Part shown: positions 45,107 to 54,131 of the stretch, piece by piece
Numbering within the stretch: the first letter of the stretch is position 1
How the letters are laid out: the number at the start of each line of letters is the position of its first letter
DNA from: Ruminococcaceae bacterium UBA4871
Lineage (GTDB): Bacteria; Bacillota; Clostridia; Oscillospirales; Acutalibacteraceae
Assembly: GCA_002399445.1 (NCBI GenBank)
Contig: DHDR01000019.1
Span: 207,274-271,273 of the forward strand
Reading direction: 5' to 3'
DNA: 64,000 nucleotides
Translations under genes and position numbers: made by a program
Notes under the pieces: model-generated
What the model saw: only the letters and a program-made list of their open reading frames with translations
Database searches by the model: none
What the model was told of the DNA's origin: nothing

Positions 45107-45121
45107 TCTGACTTCCCCCAT

Positions 45122-45775
45122 TTATTTATTTTGGGCTGATACAGCCTGTGTATAATATAGCCGCTTATATTGAACATAATTCTCCAAAACTTTCTGCGTG
45201 TATTGCTGCGTTTCCGGAAAAGGGATTTTGCGGAGTGTCTGACGGTCATCTGAAAAATTTTTATCTTGCAGCCATCCGCCCACATTGCCCATTCCTGCAT
45301 TATATGCCGCAAGTGCTGTGGCTGGTTTCGGGTAAACTTTTAAAAGGATAGAAAGATATTTGCATCCAAAGCGAATGTTCGTTTTGGGATCATACAAATC
45401 ATCTTCCATATATTCTCGGCCATCACTTTTATTCATTTCAGCGGTAAGTGAGTGAAAAGTATCGGGCATGATTTGCATCAGGCCGATGGCGCCTGCATTG
45501 GATACGCATTTGGGGTCAAAACCACTTTCCTGCTTAATCACTGCATAAACCAAAGCAGGCTCAAGATGACATTCTTTCGCTTCCTTCTCAACATACTCAG
45601 CGTAAGTTCGCGGATAGGAAGCATACTCAAACTGCCGGCTGGATGTTTTGAGAGACAGTGTACAGACATATACAATAAATACCAAAACAATTAAAACTGC
45701 TGTGGAAATGATACCACGATTCCGTATGATCACCATACGCCTTGGCTTTGTCTGTACATTGCTTTCAAATTTCAT
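45122..45775 (-). CDS. lytic transglycosylase (SLT domain), membrane-anchored
   Basis: 217 residues. One N-terminal membrane segment (about 22-41) is followed by an SLT/lysozyme-like domain with the catalytic Glu in YAVIKQESGFDP, then NAGAIGLMQIMPDTF and ALAAYNAGMGNVGGWL. It cuts glycan strands with 1,6-anhydro products at the outer membrane face. The ATG overlaps the coaE stop (ATGA). Upstream GGGGGAAG supports the start. Confidence 0.93.
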   Translation of the reverse strand: MKFESNVQTKPRRMVIIRNRGIISTAVLIVLVFIVYVCTLSLKTSSRQFEYASYPRTYAEYVEKEAKECHLEPALVYAVIKQESGFDPKCVSNAGAIGLMQIMPDTFHSLTAEMNKSDGREYMEDDLYDPKTNIRFGCKYLSILLKVYPKPATALAAYNAGMGNVGGWLQDKNFSDDRQTLRKIPFPETQQYTQKVLENYVQYKRLYYTQAVSAQNK

Positions 45776-46380
45776 AGGTTTTCTTCCCCCAACCATACGC
45801 TCAGTTGCTTAGCAGCAGCTGAAGGAACTTTTTCCGGCAAAGTTGCTCCATCCAAAAGAAAATCCGCGTGTGAGCGAAAATAGGAATCATCATGCTGAGA
45901 CGCCATCCGGCGAAGAGCCTCGTCTTTGCTGATGCCATCCCGCTTCAAAATGCGGGAAAGGCGCAGTTCCTGCGGAGCAAGCACAGCTGCCGTCATGGTG
46001 CAGAACTGCTCCAGTCCGCCCTCAAACAACAGCGGTGCATCCAAGAAAATGGCTTTCACAGTATCGTCCCTGCTAAACTGCTGAAGCTGCTGAAGAATGA
46101 TTTTACGAATTGCGGGATGGGTAACCGAATTGAGCCTGCGCACCGAATCCGCATCGGCAAAAGCACGCATAGCAAGTTTTCGCCGGTTTAAAGTGCCGTT
46201 TTGCAGGATATCGGCACCAAATTCTTTTTGAAGGGCCTGACGGACTTCCGCATGATCTGTCACTTCCCGTGCAATCTTGTCACAGTCAATTACTGCACCG
46301 CCAAGCTTTTGAAAAGCAGCAGACCATGTTGACTTGCCCGCGCCGGTCGGGCCTGTTAACCCAATCACTGGCTTAACCAA
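45772..46380 (-). CDS. coaE: dephospho-CoA kinase
   Basis: 202 residues, last step of CoA synthesis. P-loop GLTGPTGAGKST (about 7-18), the DCDKIAREV substrate motif, and SVTHPAIRK are conserved. I prefer the TTG start at 46380, seven bases after GAGGTG; it overlaps the end of the threonylcarbamoyl-AMP synthase gene by 8 bp. The ATG at 46395 would overlap more and lacks a site. It is in the same operon as prfA and the M18 aminopeptidase. Confidence 0.94.
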   Translation of the reverse strand: MVKPVIGLTGPTGAGKSTWSAAFQKLGGAVIDCDKIAREVTDHAEVRQALQKEFGADILQNGTLNRRKLAMRAFADADSVRRLNSVTHPAIRKIILQQLQQFSRDDTVKAIFLDAPLLFEGGLEQFCTMTAAVLAPQELRLSRILKRDGISKDEALRRMASQHDDSYFRSHADFLLDGATLPEKVPSAAAKQLSVWLGEENL

Positions 46381-47392
46381 GATGAAGCACCTCAAATCCG
46401 GCTGCCCGCATCAGCCGATTGTAAACCGCCAGTCCGACTCCCTCCGGTTTCGGGCAGCGTGCATAAACGGTGGAAGCGCCACGTTCATCGAATTCCCGCA
46501 GGGCATCAAACAGTTCGTGCGCCATTGCGGAATCATCTGTACTTTTACCATAACAAATTGCAGGCACTGCAAGGGCGGCATCATCCCCGTCATAGCAGAG
46601 CGCCATGACGCCGGAAGCGGCATGTTCATTGACGTATCCGATATACTGCCGGTCTGTGCCGTCTAGGATAATGACATTAGCTTTCGGTGAATAATGCTTA
46701 TATTTCATGCCCGGTGATGCTGCTCGCACGCCTGGTTTCAGCGGATGCAGCACCGCGTCATCCATTTCAACTGTACCGAGTACAGCGCGGAGTTGTTCCA
46801 GTGTGATTCCGCCGGGACGCAGCAGGCGCGGCGGACAGTCCGCCAGCGTAATGACCGTGCTCTCCACACCAACGCCGCATGGGCCGCCGTCCAGCACCGC
46901 ATCAATCTTACCGCTCAAATCATGTAAAACATGCTGTGCAGTTGTCGGACTCGGCCGACCGGAAGTATTCGCGGAAGGTGCTGCCAGCGGCAGCCCGCTC
47001 TCTGAAATAATCCGCTGTGCTGCCGGATGTGACGGAAAACGAACGGCTACCGTAGGCAGCCCAGCACTGACCTCGTCCGGAATGCAGGCAGCTTTGGGTA
47101 AAACCATTGTCAAAGGACCGGGCCAAAAGGCTTCTGCCAGTTTTTTTGCCGAATCCGGCACTTCCTTTACCAGATTATAAATCTGCTGGAACGCAGAAAT
47201 ATGTACAATCAGCGGATTATCTGCAGGACGCCCCTTGGCTGCAAAAATTTTAGCCACCGCTTTTCCATTCAGCGCATTTGCCGCTAAACCATAGACTGTT
47301 TCTGTTGGCATACCAACCAGTCCACCGCTGCGCAGTATCTGGGCCGCACGTGCAAAGCCTGCATCATCTGCTTTTAGAGATTCCGTCTGCAT
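46373..47392 (-). CDS. ywlC: L-threonylcarbamoyladenylate synthase (Sua5/YwlC type)
   Basis: 339 residues. Makes threonylcarbamoyl-AMP from threonine, bicarbonate and ATP for the t6A37 modification of tRNAs. The YrdC domain (about 1-205) has GMPTETVYGLAANAL, KGRPADNPLI and PSANTSGRPSPT; the C-terminal Sua5 domain (about 225-339) follows the conserved linker RAASPGMKYKHYSPK. AAAGGAGG precedes the ATG. It starts 12 bp downstream of prfA, a common Firmicute gene order. Confidence 0.96.
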   Translation of the reverse strand: MQTESLKADDAGFARAAQILRSGGLVGMPTETVYGLAANALNGKAVAKIFAAKGRPADNPLIVHISAFQQIYNLVKEVPDSAKKLAEAFWPGPLTMVLPKAACIPDEVSAGLPTVAVRFPSHPAAQRIISESGLPLAAPSANTSGRPSPTTAQHVLHDLSGKIDAVLDGGPCGVGVESTVITLADCPPRLLRPGGITLEQLRAVLGTVEMDDAVLHPLKPGVRAASPGMKYKHYSPKANVIILDGTDRQYIGYVNEHAASGVMALCYDGDDAALAVPAICYGKSTDDSAMAHELFDALREFDERGASTVYARCPKPEGVGLAVYNRLMRAAGFEVLHLG

Positions 47393-47404
47393 TGTTTTCC
47401 TCCT

Positions 47405-48490
47405 TTATTTCTCCTGTCCGTTTTCCATAGAATTTTCCAGCTGGCTTGCACGGTCAGCGGCAATCAGCGGATCAATCACTTCATCCAGCGAACCGTTGAG
47501 GATGTCCTCCAGCCGGTAAAGTGTCAAACCAATTCGATGGTCGGTTACACGGCTCTGCGGATAATTGTAAGTTCGGATACGTTCGCTGCGGTCACCGGTC
47601 CCCACCTGACTGCGGCGCTCAGACGCAATGGCCTCATCATGCTTACGCTGTTCCCTGTCAAAAAGTCTGCTCCGCAGCACACGCATTGCCTTATCTTTAT
47701 TTTTGTACTGGCTCCGTTCATCCTGACACTCAACCACCATACCGGTCGGCAAATGTGTAATCCGGATGGCAGAGCTTGTTTTGTTAATATGCTGACCGCC
47801 GGCACCGCTGGAACGAAAAGTGTCAATCTGCAGATCTTTAGGGTCAATCTGCACTTCCACCTCATCTGCCTCCGGCAGCACCGCAACCGTTGCCGTGGAA
47901 GTATGGATACGGCCCTGCGCTTCTGTTTCGGGCACCCTTTGTACACGGTGGACACCACTTTCATATTTGAGCCGTGACCATGCTCCATGACCGGAAACCA
48001 TAAAGCTGATTTCCTTGTAACCGCCAAGTTCCGTTTCATTTTCATTCAAAATTTCTGTTTTCCATCCGCGGTTCTGTGCATACATGTTATACATTCGATA
48101 CAGTACAGCAGAAAAAAGTGCCGCCTCTTCGCCGCCGGCACCACCCCGAATCTCTACAATTACATTTTTATCGTCATTAGGGTCTTTGGGCAGCAGCAGA
48201 ATCTTGATTTCCTCTGTAAGCTGTTTTAACCGGCTTTCGGCCTCTTTTAACTGCTGCGCTGCCAAATCATGCAATTCCCTGTTTTCTCCGTCCGACAGCA
48301 GTTCCTGCGCCTCTGTACGGTCACGCTGCACTGCCTGATATTGCTTGAAATGTGTCACAAGCGGTTCCAGATTGCTGTATTCTTTCATAAGCTCCGTATA
48401 CAGGCTTTGATCTGCCGCTACTGCCGGATCGCACAAGCGGGCATTAATTTCCTCAAAGCGTTTCTCAAAGACTGTAAGGTTTTCAAACAT
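47405..48490 (-). CDS. prfA: peptide chain release factor 1
   Basis: 361 residues. Recognises UAA and UAG stop codons. The GGQ motif in SSGAGGQHINKTSSAIRIT and the codon-reading anticodon-mimic loop (VQRVPETEAQGRIHTS) fit RF1. GAAAGGAG precedes the ATG. It heads the operon with the tsaC-type, coaE, lytic transglycosylase and apeB genes. The N-terminal PCRF domain has LKEYSNLEP-like sequence in place. Confidence 0.97.
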   Translation of the reverse strand: MFENLTVFEKRFEEINARLCDPAVAADQSLYTELMKEYSNLEPLVTHFKQYQAVQRDRTEAQELLSDGENRELHDLAAQQLKEAESRLKQLTEEIKILLLPKDPNDDKNVIVEIRGGAGGEEAALFSAVLYRMYNMYAQNRGWKTEILNENETELGGYKEISFMVSGHGAWSRLKYESGVHRVQRVPETEAQGRIHTSTATVAVLPEADEVEVQIDPKDLQIDTFRSSGAGGQHINKTSSAIRITHLPTGMVVECQDERSQYKNKDKAMRVLRSRLFDREQRKHDEAIASERRSQVGTGDRSERIRTYNYPQSRVTDHRIGLTLYRLEDILNGSLDEVIDPLIAADRASQLENSMENGQEK

Positions 48491-48555
48491 AAAATGGAAT
48501 AACTCCTTTCGGGACGGCTTTCCAACCCAAATACAAAATATTCAGACAATAAGAA

Positions 48556-48759
48556 TCATTTTTTCATGGCTTCGTCTGTGTCCGGATGCGTAATTTTCCG
48601 GATATTCTTTTCACACTTCCGTCTGGGCAGCATAATCTCCCTGCCGCAGGAAGTACAGCGGATTTTAAAGTCCATCCCAACACGCAGCACAAGAAATGTT
48701 CTGCAGCCGCAGGGATGTGGCTTTTTCATGAATAAAAGATCCCCAGGATGGACATTCAT
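48556..48759 (-). CDS. DUF951 family small protein
   Basis: 67 residues, basic. It starts MNVHPGDLLFMKKPHPCGC and contains a second cysteine pair in RCTSCGREIMLPR, so it likely folds as a small zinc-ribbon. The family is widespread in Firmicutes (B. subtilis YyzM), with unknown function. AAAGGAG lies 9 bases upstream. It lies just upstream of prfA and divergent from birA. Confidence 0.9.
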   Translation of the reverse strand: MNVHPGDLLFMKKPHPCGCRTFLVLRVGMDFKIRCTSCGREIMLPRRKCEKNIRKITHPDTDEAMKK

Positions 48760-48879
48760 ATGCCACTGCTCCTTTCACATTTACAGATAATATAAGTATA
48801 GCATTTCTCAGCATCGGAAACAATATCCTTTTTATGAACCCCCTCTGCGTGTAAGCGCACTTGCACACTAACGACTTTC

Positions 48880-48903
48880 CATGTAAGATAACATGTAAGA
48901 TAA
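48880..48903. repeat. two tandem copies of a 12-bp unit upstream of birA
   Basis: CATGTAAGATAA occurs at 48880-48891 and 48892-48903, 45 bp before the birA start. It includes GATAAT, a possible -10. It may be chance or an operator. Confidence 0.6.
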
Positions 48904-48947
48904 TAAGGAAAAATGTTGGAAACGTGAAAATGAAAAGGAGCAGAAAA

Positions 48948-49742
48948 ATGCAGACAGCAGAGGAACCGCCATTAACATCACAGCAAGTCCAAAAGGGGCT
49001 TTCAACGCATACGCTTGGGAAAAAAACAATTTGTCTCTCCACAACCAGCTCTACGAATGATGAAATCAAAAAACTCGCACTTGCCGGCGCCCCGGATGGT
49101 ACCGTCGTCACTGCAGAACAGCAGACAAACGGAAGAGGCCGCCGTGGTCATGTCTGGGACAGTCCATCCGACGGCGGTCTGTACTTTACCGTTCTTCTGC
49201 GGGCTCCTCATCTTCCGCAGCCACTGACAAATGTAACGCTTCTTTCGGGATTAGCTGTATGCAATGCCCTGCGGGAAAATTTTCCCGTGAATGCCCAAAT
49301 CAAATGGCCAAACGACATTGTCATCGGAAGCAAAAAAATTTGCGGAATCATTGCAGAAGCGGACTTAAATAAAGACGGCTCACACTGGGTATCAGTCGGC
49401 ATCGGCATCAATGTGAACAACACTTCTTTTCCAAAGGAACTGATGCGGCGGGCCACTTCCCTGCAAATGGAAACTGGCCATCCATGCAGCCGCTGTGCTG
49501 TACTTCAGCGTATTTTGGAGCAGATGGAACCTCTGCTGGAAAACGGAAGTTTGCCAAAACGCTATACCGAACTTTGCATTTCACTTGGAAAGGAAGTTCA
49601 GTTTACCCAGGACCGGAAACGATACTCCGGCACAGCCTGCGGCATTACACAAAACGGTGAACTTTTAGTAAAACTTCCAAACGGACAGGAAACTGCTGTT
49701 GGTTCCGGTGAAGTGATCGTACAGGGAATTTACGGAGAATAA
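48948..49742 (+). CDS. birA: biotin-[acetyl-CoA-carboxylase] ligase, monofunctional
   Basis: 264 residues. Joins biotin to carrier lysines via biotinyl-AMP. The BPL_LplA catalytic domain (about 30-200) has GRGRRGHVWDSPSDGGLYFT and IKWPNDIVIGSKKI; the small C-terminal domain follows. It lacks the N-terminal helix-turn-helix of bifunctional BirA repressors. The ATG at 48948 follows AAAAGGAG by 7 bases; upstream ATGs lack a site. It is convergent with mscS. Confidence 0.94.
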   Translation: MQTAEEPPLTSQQVQKGLSTHTLGKKTICLSTTSSTNDEIKKLALAGAPDGTVVTAEQQTNGRGRRGHVWDSPSDGGLYFTVLLRAPHLPQPLTNVTLLSGLAVCNALRENFPVNAQIKWPNDIVIGSKKICGIIAEADLNKDGSHWVSVGIGINVNNTSFPKELMRRATSLQMETGHPCSRCAVLQRILEQMEPLLENGSLPKRYTELCISLGKEVQFTQDRKRYSGTACGITQNGELLVKLPNGQETAVGSGEVIVQGIYGE

Positions 49743-49762
49743 AAAAGAGCTTTTACAGCTCT
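49741..49762 (-). terminator. Rho-independent terminator of mscS
   Basis: AGAGC (49746-49750) and GCTCT (49758-49762) form a short stem with TTTTTT on the minus strand. Confidence 0.65.
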
Positions 49763-49782
49763 CCAAGATATTCCTTATGGAT

Positions 49783-50595
49783 TTATCCGGCTTTTGCATG
49801 TATATCCATCTGCGGATACGGGATATGATAGCCGTTGGCATCAAACGCAAGCTTAACTTTTTCCTGCATCTCAAAGTAAAGGTTCCAGTATTCCTCCGTT
49901 TTGCACCAAAGCCGCGCGGTAAGCAGCATAGCACTGTCGCCCTGTTTGCTGACGACAACCAGTGGGGCCGGCTCAGAAAGCACTTTCGGATTTTCTTCAG
50001 CCAGTTTCTGCAGCAGCTTCTTCGCCCCCAACAGATCATCGCTGTAATCAATTCCAAACTCCAGATCCAGCCGGCGCTTATCCTGCGCCGTATAATTAGT
50101 AATGATACTGTCCGTCAGTTTAGAGTTTGGAAAAATAACTTCTTTGTTGTCAAATGTGCGCAGCGTAGTAAACATCAGTTCAATACGCTCAACGGTTCCC
50201 TCCACACTCTCAGCCGCGATATAATCCCCAACATGAAAAGGTTTGGTAAAAAGCATCTGGATTCCACCCGCTACATTTGCCATATTATCTTTCAGTGCAA
50301 GACTGACGCCGAAGCCAACTGCGCTGAACGCACCTACAATGACATTTGTATTTAGGCCCAGAGAGGACAGTGCCATAATAATCGCAATAATTTTAACCAG
50401 TGCGGAAACCGCCGAGGATAAAAAAGAAATGATTCCCAAATCACGGTTTGCTTTTTCCAGTGCTTTCTCACAGACGCGCCGCAAAATCTTACTGACAATC
50501 CAGCCAATAAAGATTACAACAGCTGCTTCCAGAAATCTGGGACCAAATTCAGAAAATCCACTTAGGAATTGTGTACCAAACTGTCTAATCTCCAT
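49783..50595 (-). CDS. small-conductance mechanosensitive channel, MscS family
   Basis: 270 residues. Three predicted membrane segments in the first ~115 residues, with a pore-lining segment rich in Gly/Ala (VIVGAFSAVGFGVSLALKDN), followed by the cytoplasmic beta domain (FTKPFHVGDYIAAESVEGTV) and alpha/beta end. It relieves osmotic pressure in the inner membrane. GGGAGG precedes the ATG. It starts 13 bp after the rRNA methyltransferase gene. Confidence 0.95.
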   Translation of the reverse strand: MEIRQFGTQFLSGFSEFGPRFLEAAVVIFIGWIVSKILRRVCEKALEKANRDLGIISFLSSAVSALVKIIAIIMALSSLGLNTNVIVGAFSAVGFGVSLALKDNMANVAGGIQMLFTKPFHVGDYIAAESVEGTVERIELMFTTLRTFDNKEVIFPNSKLTDSIITNYTAQDKRRLDLEFGIDYSDDLLGAKKLLQKLAEENPKVLSEPAPLVVVSKQGDSAMLLTARLWCKTEEYWNLYFEMQEKVKLAFDANGYHIPYPQMDIHAKAG

Positions 50596-50608
50596 TGTTT
50601 TCCTCCCG

Positions 50609-51826
50609 TTATATGACCTGGAACAGATAAAACTTCAGATACTCTGTTTCCGGAACATTCCACAGAATCGGATGGTCCGGTGACTGTTGGCGTGCCTCAA
50701 TCTGCCGAAGCGTAACTTGCGCATCGGATGCTGCGGCGTGCAGCATTTTACAGAAAAGTGCATCCGGCATGAAATGTGAACAGGAACAGGTTGCCAAATA
50801 GCCGCCGCGTGGGAGCAGATGCATTGCGCGCAGATTGATTTCTTTGTAACCGCGTGCTGCGTGCTCCACCGTTCGTCTGCTTTTTGTAAATGCCGGTGGG
50901 TCCAAAATAATAAAGTCATATTGTTTCGGCTGCAAAGTCGGCAACAAATCAAACACATTTGCCTTTTCGCAGTCTATGACATTTTCAAAACCGTTGAGCC
51001 GGATATTCTCTTCCGCCATGGAAACTGCCTCTGCGCTGATGTCAACTGCATGAACATGAGCGGCACCGCCTTTGGCTGCATTCAGTGCAAAAGAACCTGT
51101 ATGGGTAAAACAGTCCAAGACATTTTTTCCGGCTGAAAGTTTGGAAACTGCCAGCCGATTATATTTCTGGTCAAGAAAGAATCCTGTTTTCTGGCCATTT
51201 TCAAAATCGACGAGATAGTGAATCCCATTTTCGATGATCTCGGTTTTCGTGCTTTTGGGTACGGGCACACCCGGCAGATGGAAAAAGCCCTTGCTCTGCT
51301 GCATACCTTCCCGTTCGCGGATGGCAACGTCGTTCCGCTCATAAATGCCATCAATTTTTTGTCCGTCTTCCGTAAGGACACGGTAAAGTGCTTGAAAAAT
51401 CGTGGGCTTAATTTGTTCAAATCCAAGAGAAAGTGTCTGGGTAACCAAAATATTATGGAAGCGGTCGACTGTCAGTCCCGGGAATTGGTCTGCTTCGCCA
51501 AAAATAACGCGGCAGCAGTCTGTGTCACTGCCCATCACCGTTTTCCGGTAATTCCACGCATAACGGATGCGCCGCGTAAAAAAAGCTTCATCAAATGTAT
51601 CATTCGCATTGCGTGACAAAAGGCGCACCCGAATCTTACTATGGCTATTGTAAAACCCCGTTCCAAGATAACGCCCTTTTTCTGAAAATACATCGGTAAG
51701 CGCACCGTCCTTCGGAGCTTCCTCTGACAAGGTAACTTCTGTATTATAAATCCACGGATGGCCCCCGATTATTGCGCGTTCCGCTTTTTTTGTTACGGTA
51801 ACTTTTCCATATCCTCTGTTTCTCAT
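50609..51826 (-). CDS. class I rRNA (cytosine-5)-methyltransferase, RlmI-like with PUA domain
   Basis: 405 residues. N-terminal PUA domain (about 1-75, KKAERAIIGGHPWIY), a central beta domain, and a SAM-dependent Rossmann methyltransferase from about 200 with VLDCFTHTGSFALNAA and the catalytic-region motif DFIILDPPAFTKS. E. coli RlmI makes m5C1962 in 23S rRNA; this homologue (YwbD-like) probably does similar. GGAGG precedes the ATG. It is followed by mscS. Confidence 0.92.
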   Translation of the reverse strand: MRNRGYGKVTVTKKAERAIIGGHPWIYNTEVTLSEEAPKDGALTDVFSEKGRYLGTGFYNSHSKIRVRLLSRNANDTFDEAFFTRRIRYAWNYRKTVMGSDTDCCRVIFGEADQFPGLTVDRFHNILVTQTLSLGFEQIKPTIFQALYRVLTEDGQKIDGIYERNDVAIREREGMQQSKGFFHLPGVPVPKSTKTEIIENGIHYLVDFENGQKTGFFLDQKYNRLAVSKLSAGKNVLDCFTHTGSFALNAAKGGAAHVHAVDISAEAVSMAEENIRLNGFENVIDCEKANVFDLLPTLQPKQYDFIILDPPAFTKSRRTVEHAARGYKEINLRAMHLLPRGGYLATCSCSHFMPDALFCKMLHAAASDAQVTLRQIEARQQSPDHPILWNVPETEYLKFYLFQVI

Positions 51827-51974
51827 TTTGTTCCTCCAAACTAAGGCCTCTGGATATAAATTCTAAAAATCAATCTTTATCAATAATGATAACGGATATT
51901 GCATGGAAATGCAACAAAAAGCAAAAGCGGTCTGGCTAATTCTGACATCAAAATGCTGTTTTTCTGGGGTTATG

Positions 51975-52002
51975 TTGACATCGAGTCTGAAAATGATATA
52001 AT
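51975..52002 (+). promoter_or_regulatory. sigma-A promoter of the ricin-domain gene
   Basis: TTGACA (51975-51980), 16-base spacer, TATAAT (51997-52002), 87 bp before the ATG. Confidence 0.75.
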
Positions 52003-52088
52003 TAAATAAAATTATATTATATCAGATGCGAATAATTGAATAATTTTGTCGAAAATTTTAAAATGATGTAAAAAGGAGCGTTATTGTT

Positions 52089-52793
52089 ATGGCAGAAAAG
52101 AAAACTGCAACCGAGAAAATTGCATCCAAAACCAGTGTATATCAAATACTTTCTCATCAAAGTGGCAATGCTCTCAGTGTTGAAAATGCCCGTACTGAAA
52201 ATGGTGCACTGCTAACTGTAGACGCTCCAGATAAAGAAAGTGCTTCACAGACTTGGAAAGTTATTCCAGAAGCCAATGGAACCTGCAAAATCATGAACGC
52301 AGCCAGCCAAAAAGCTATTGATGTCATTAATGGCAGTACAGAAAACGGTGCCTGGCTCCACCAATGGAATCCTTGTGAAACTGATACACAGCTCTGGGAA
52401 ATTGTGCCAACATCTGCTGGATATTATAAAGTAATTTCCAAAGCAAGCGGCAAAGCCCTTGATATTGTAGATATTTCTCACGAGGCCGGTGCTCATGTGC
52501 AAATTTGGGAACCTTCCAGTGGTGAAAATCAGGAATGGAGATTCCGAAAGCTTACTTCTGCGGAGGAAACGAAAAAAAAGCCGGCAGCAAAACATCGCCG
52601 CGGCAGTGGTCGTAAATCTGTTAAAAAGCGTGCAGCTGTATCCTCCACCTCATCTGCAACAGAAAAACCTGCAGAAGCAGCAAAACCAATTGTCACAATT
52701 CAACCGGAAAAAGCTAAGACAATTGTCAATACTGAACCGAAAAAAGCAGTGTTGACAATGTCCAATGATTTTCTTTCTAAAGAAGAAAAATGA
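52089..52793 (+). CDS. ricin-type beta-trefoil protein with basic histone-like tail
   Basis: 234 residues. A beta-trefoil of three repeats (about 15-155) carries the three QxW motifs at 54-56 (QTW), 101-103 (QLW) and 148-150 (QEW), the mark of ricin B lectins, which bind sugars. The tail (about 160-225) is Lys/Arg/Ala/Pro-rich (KKKPAAKHRRGSGRKSVKKR), like histone H1. There is no signal peptide, membrane segment or anchor, so it seems cytoplasmic, which is odd for a lectin. AAAAGGAG precedes the ATG. It is monocistronic with its own promoter and terminator. The role is unknown. Confidence 0.88.
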   Translation: MAEKKTATEKIASKTSVYQILSHQSGNALSVENARTENGALLTVDAPDKESASQTWKVIPEANGTCKIMNAASQKAIDVINGSTENGAWLHQWNPCETDTQLWEIVPTSAGYYKVISKASGKALDIVDISHEAGAHVQIWEPSSGENQEWRFRKLTSAEETKKKPAAKHRRGSGRKSVKKRAAVSSTSSATEKPAEAAKPIVTIQPEKAKTIVNTEPKKAVLTMSNDFLSKEEK

Positions 52794-52810
52794 CTCAGTG
52801 AATTGATGTG

Positions 52811-52845
52811 AGCTGACATTCCTTGGAATGTCAGCTTTTCTTTTT
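52811..52845 (+). terminator. Rho-independent terminator of the ricin-domain gene
   Basis: AGCTGACATTCC and GGAATGTCAGCT form a 12-bp stem with a 2-base loop, followed by TTTCTTTTT. Confidence 0.9.
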
Positions 52846-52907
52846 GTTTATTTTTGCTGTTTATAATTTGCTTGAAGTTGCGAAAAATAATTAGTGAGGT
52901 GATCGTA

Positions 52908-53093
52908 ATGAACTCACAGGGCCGCACTTATCGAGATGTATTCACATTAATGCGTGAAGAACCGGAAGCCAGGTTATATTTTGAAAAGCTTCCTGCCACA
53001 GTCAGAGAACAAATGAGCACACACGCATTTCGTATAAATTCTATGAATAGTATGCGCAGTTATGCAGAAAATCTGACTCACAATACGCAATAA
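52908..53093 (+). CDS. hypothetical protein, 61 residues
   Basis: Small, helical, charged protein starting MNSQGRTYRDVFTLMREEPE, with no signal peptide or known family. The start is supported by GAGGTGATCGTA. It lies alone between two strong terminators. The spacing suggests its own transcript, but no strong promoter is seen. The product could bind nucleic acid or a protein; nothing in the sequence decides. Confidence 0.65.
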   Translation: MNSQGRTYRDVFTLMREEPEARLYFEKLPATVREQMSTHAFRINSMNSMRSYAENLTHNTQ

Positions 53094-53108
53094 TTTTTGT
53101 GAAAAGCG

Positions 53109-53151
53109 GAACACTGTTCTGGTTAACTTCCAGAACAGTGTTCAACTTTTT
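53109..53151 (+). terminator. Rho-independent terminator of the 61-residue gene
   Basis: GAACACTGTTCTGG and CCAGAACAGTGTTC form a 14-bp stem, followed by TTTTTT. Confidence 0.92.
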
Positions 53152-53312
53152 TACGCATTTGACCGAAACCAGTATAAATGTTCTTTACTGATTGACAAAC
53201 AACCATAAATTCAGTTTACAGCTTTAAGCTTTTAACATAAAAAGTCAGCTAGTACCTATTACATTGAGTCCAGCACCATCTTGCTACGCGAAAAATATCG
53301 AATAGCTGAGAA

Positions 53313-54059
53313 TTAGTACCAGCGTTTACTGGCAAATCCGGAAGTACCGGAAGTATCAGATTCCCAGCCATTTTCAAGTGCATGAATGAGGATACTGACA
53401 AACATCTGGTAATCTTGATACGTAAAATTGGTGTCACTGGCTAAATCAGCAGTATCATCCGTTGCTGCAAGCTGTGCTAAGCCAGAGGTATTGACACCAT
53501 TTCCCGAAACAGAAGCAGGAACATGCATGGAGGGGACTTCAAGGTTTTGGCCCATTAAACTCATGACTTTATTCACATAATTTTGTGTTTCTGCAAACGG
53601 AGGAACTCCGCCATATTTGTCAACATTTCCGCACCCCGCATTATATCCTGCAAGAGCTAATTTCACATTTCCATGGTAGTGCTTCAAATCTGCAGCAAGT
53701 TCCCGGGCACCACCCATAATATTTTGTTCCGGATCAAGGATATCCGTAATGCCATACTCTTTTGCAGTTGACGGCATCAACTGCATAATACCGGATGCAC
53801 CTGCAGAAGAAACACAATCCGGCTGAAAATTTGATTCCGCTTTTGCAACTGCTTTCAGCATGTTTTCCGGCACGCCGTAAGTCTGTGAAGCTTTTGCAAA
53901 AATGTTTTCCAAAGTTGATGGAGCCGTGATAGACGCTTCCTGTTGATTCAGTGCATTGCGGAAAGAGGTACCTGCTGCAGTGACATTAGCTGCTGTACTG
54001 CCCGAAGTTTTAGAAGCGCTGGGAACTGTCAACAATCTGGGGTCAAAATAAATATCCAT
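53313..54059 (-). CDS. lytic transglycosylase at the end of the flagellar operon
   Basis: 248 residues. A N-terminal Ser/Thr-rich region without a clear signal peptide is followed by an SLT domain (about 55-165) with the catalytic Glu in LKAVAKAESNFQP, then SSAGASGIMQLMPSTAKEYG and ALAGYNAGCGNVDKYGG. It probably opens peptidoglycan for rod or hook growth, possibly exported by the flagellar system since no signal peptide is seen. AGGAGG precedes the ATG. It lies 72 bp downstream of cheD. Confidence 0.88.
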   Translation of the reverse strand: MDIYFDPRLLTVPSASKTSGSTAANVTAAGTSFRNALNQQEASITAPSTLENIFAKASQTYGVPENMLKAVAKAESNFQPDCVSSAGASGIMQLMPSTAKEYGITDILDPEQNIMGGARELAADLKHYHGNVKLALAGYNAGCGNVDKYGGVPPFAETQNYVNKVMSLMGQNLEVPSMHVPASVSGNGVNTSGLAQLAATDDTADLASDTNFTYQDYQMFVSILIHALENGWESDTSGTSGFASKRWY

Positions 54060-54131
54060 ACCTAATTCCTCCTAATGATGACTTTATGACTTTTATAGCT
54101 GCTGCATCCTGCCCTAAGTGATTCTTGCATA

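Noticed and set aside
53313..54059. assignment as FlgJ
   Set aside because: It has an SLT domain but no rod-binding domain, so the name is not justified.
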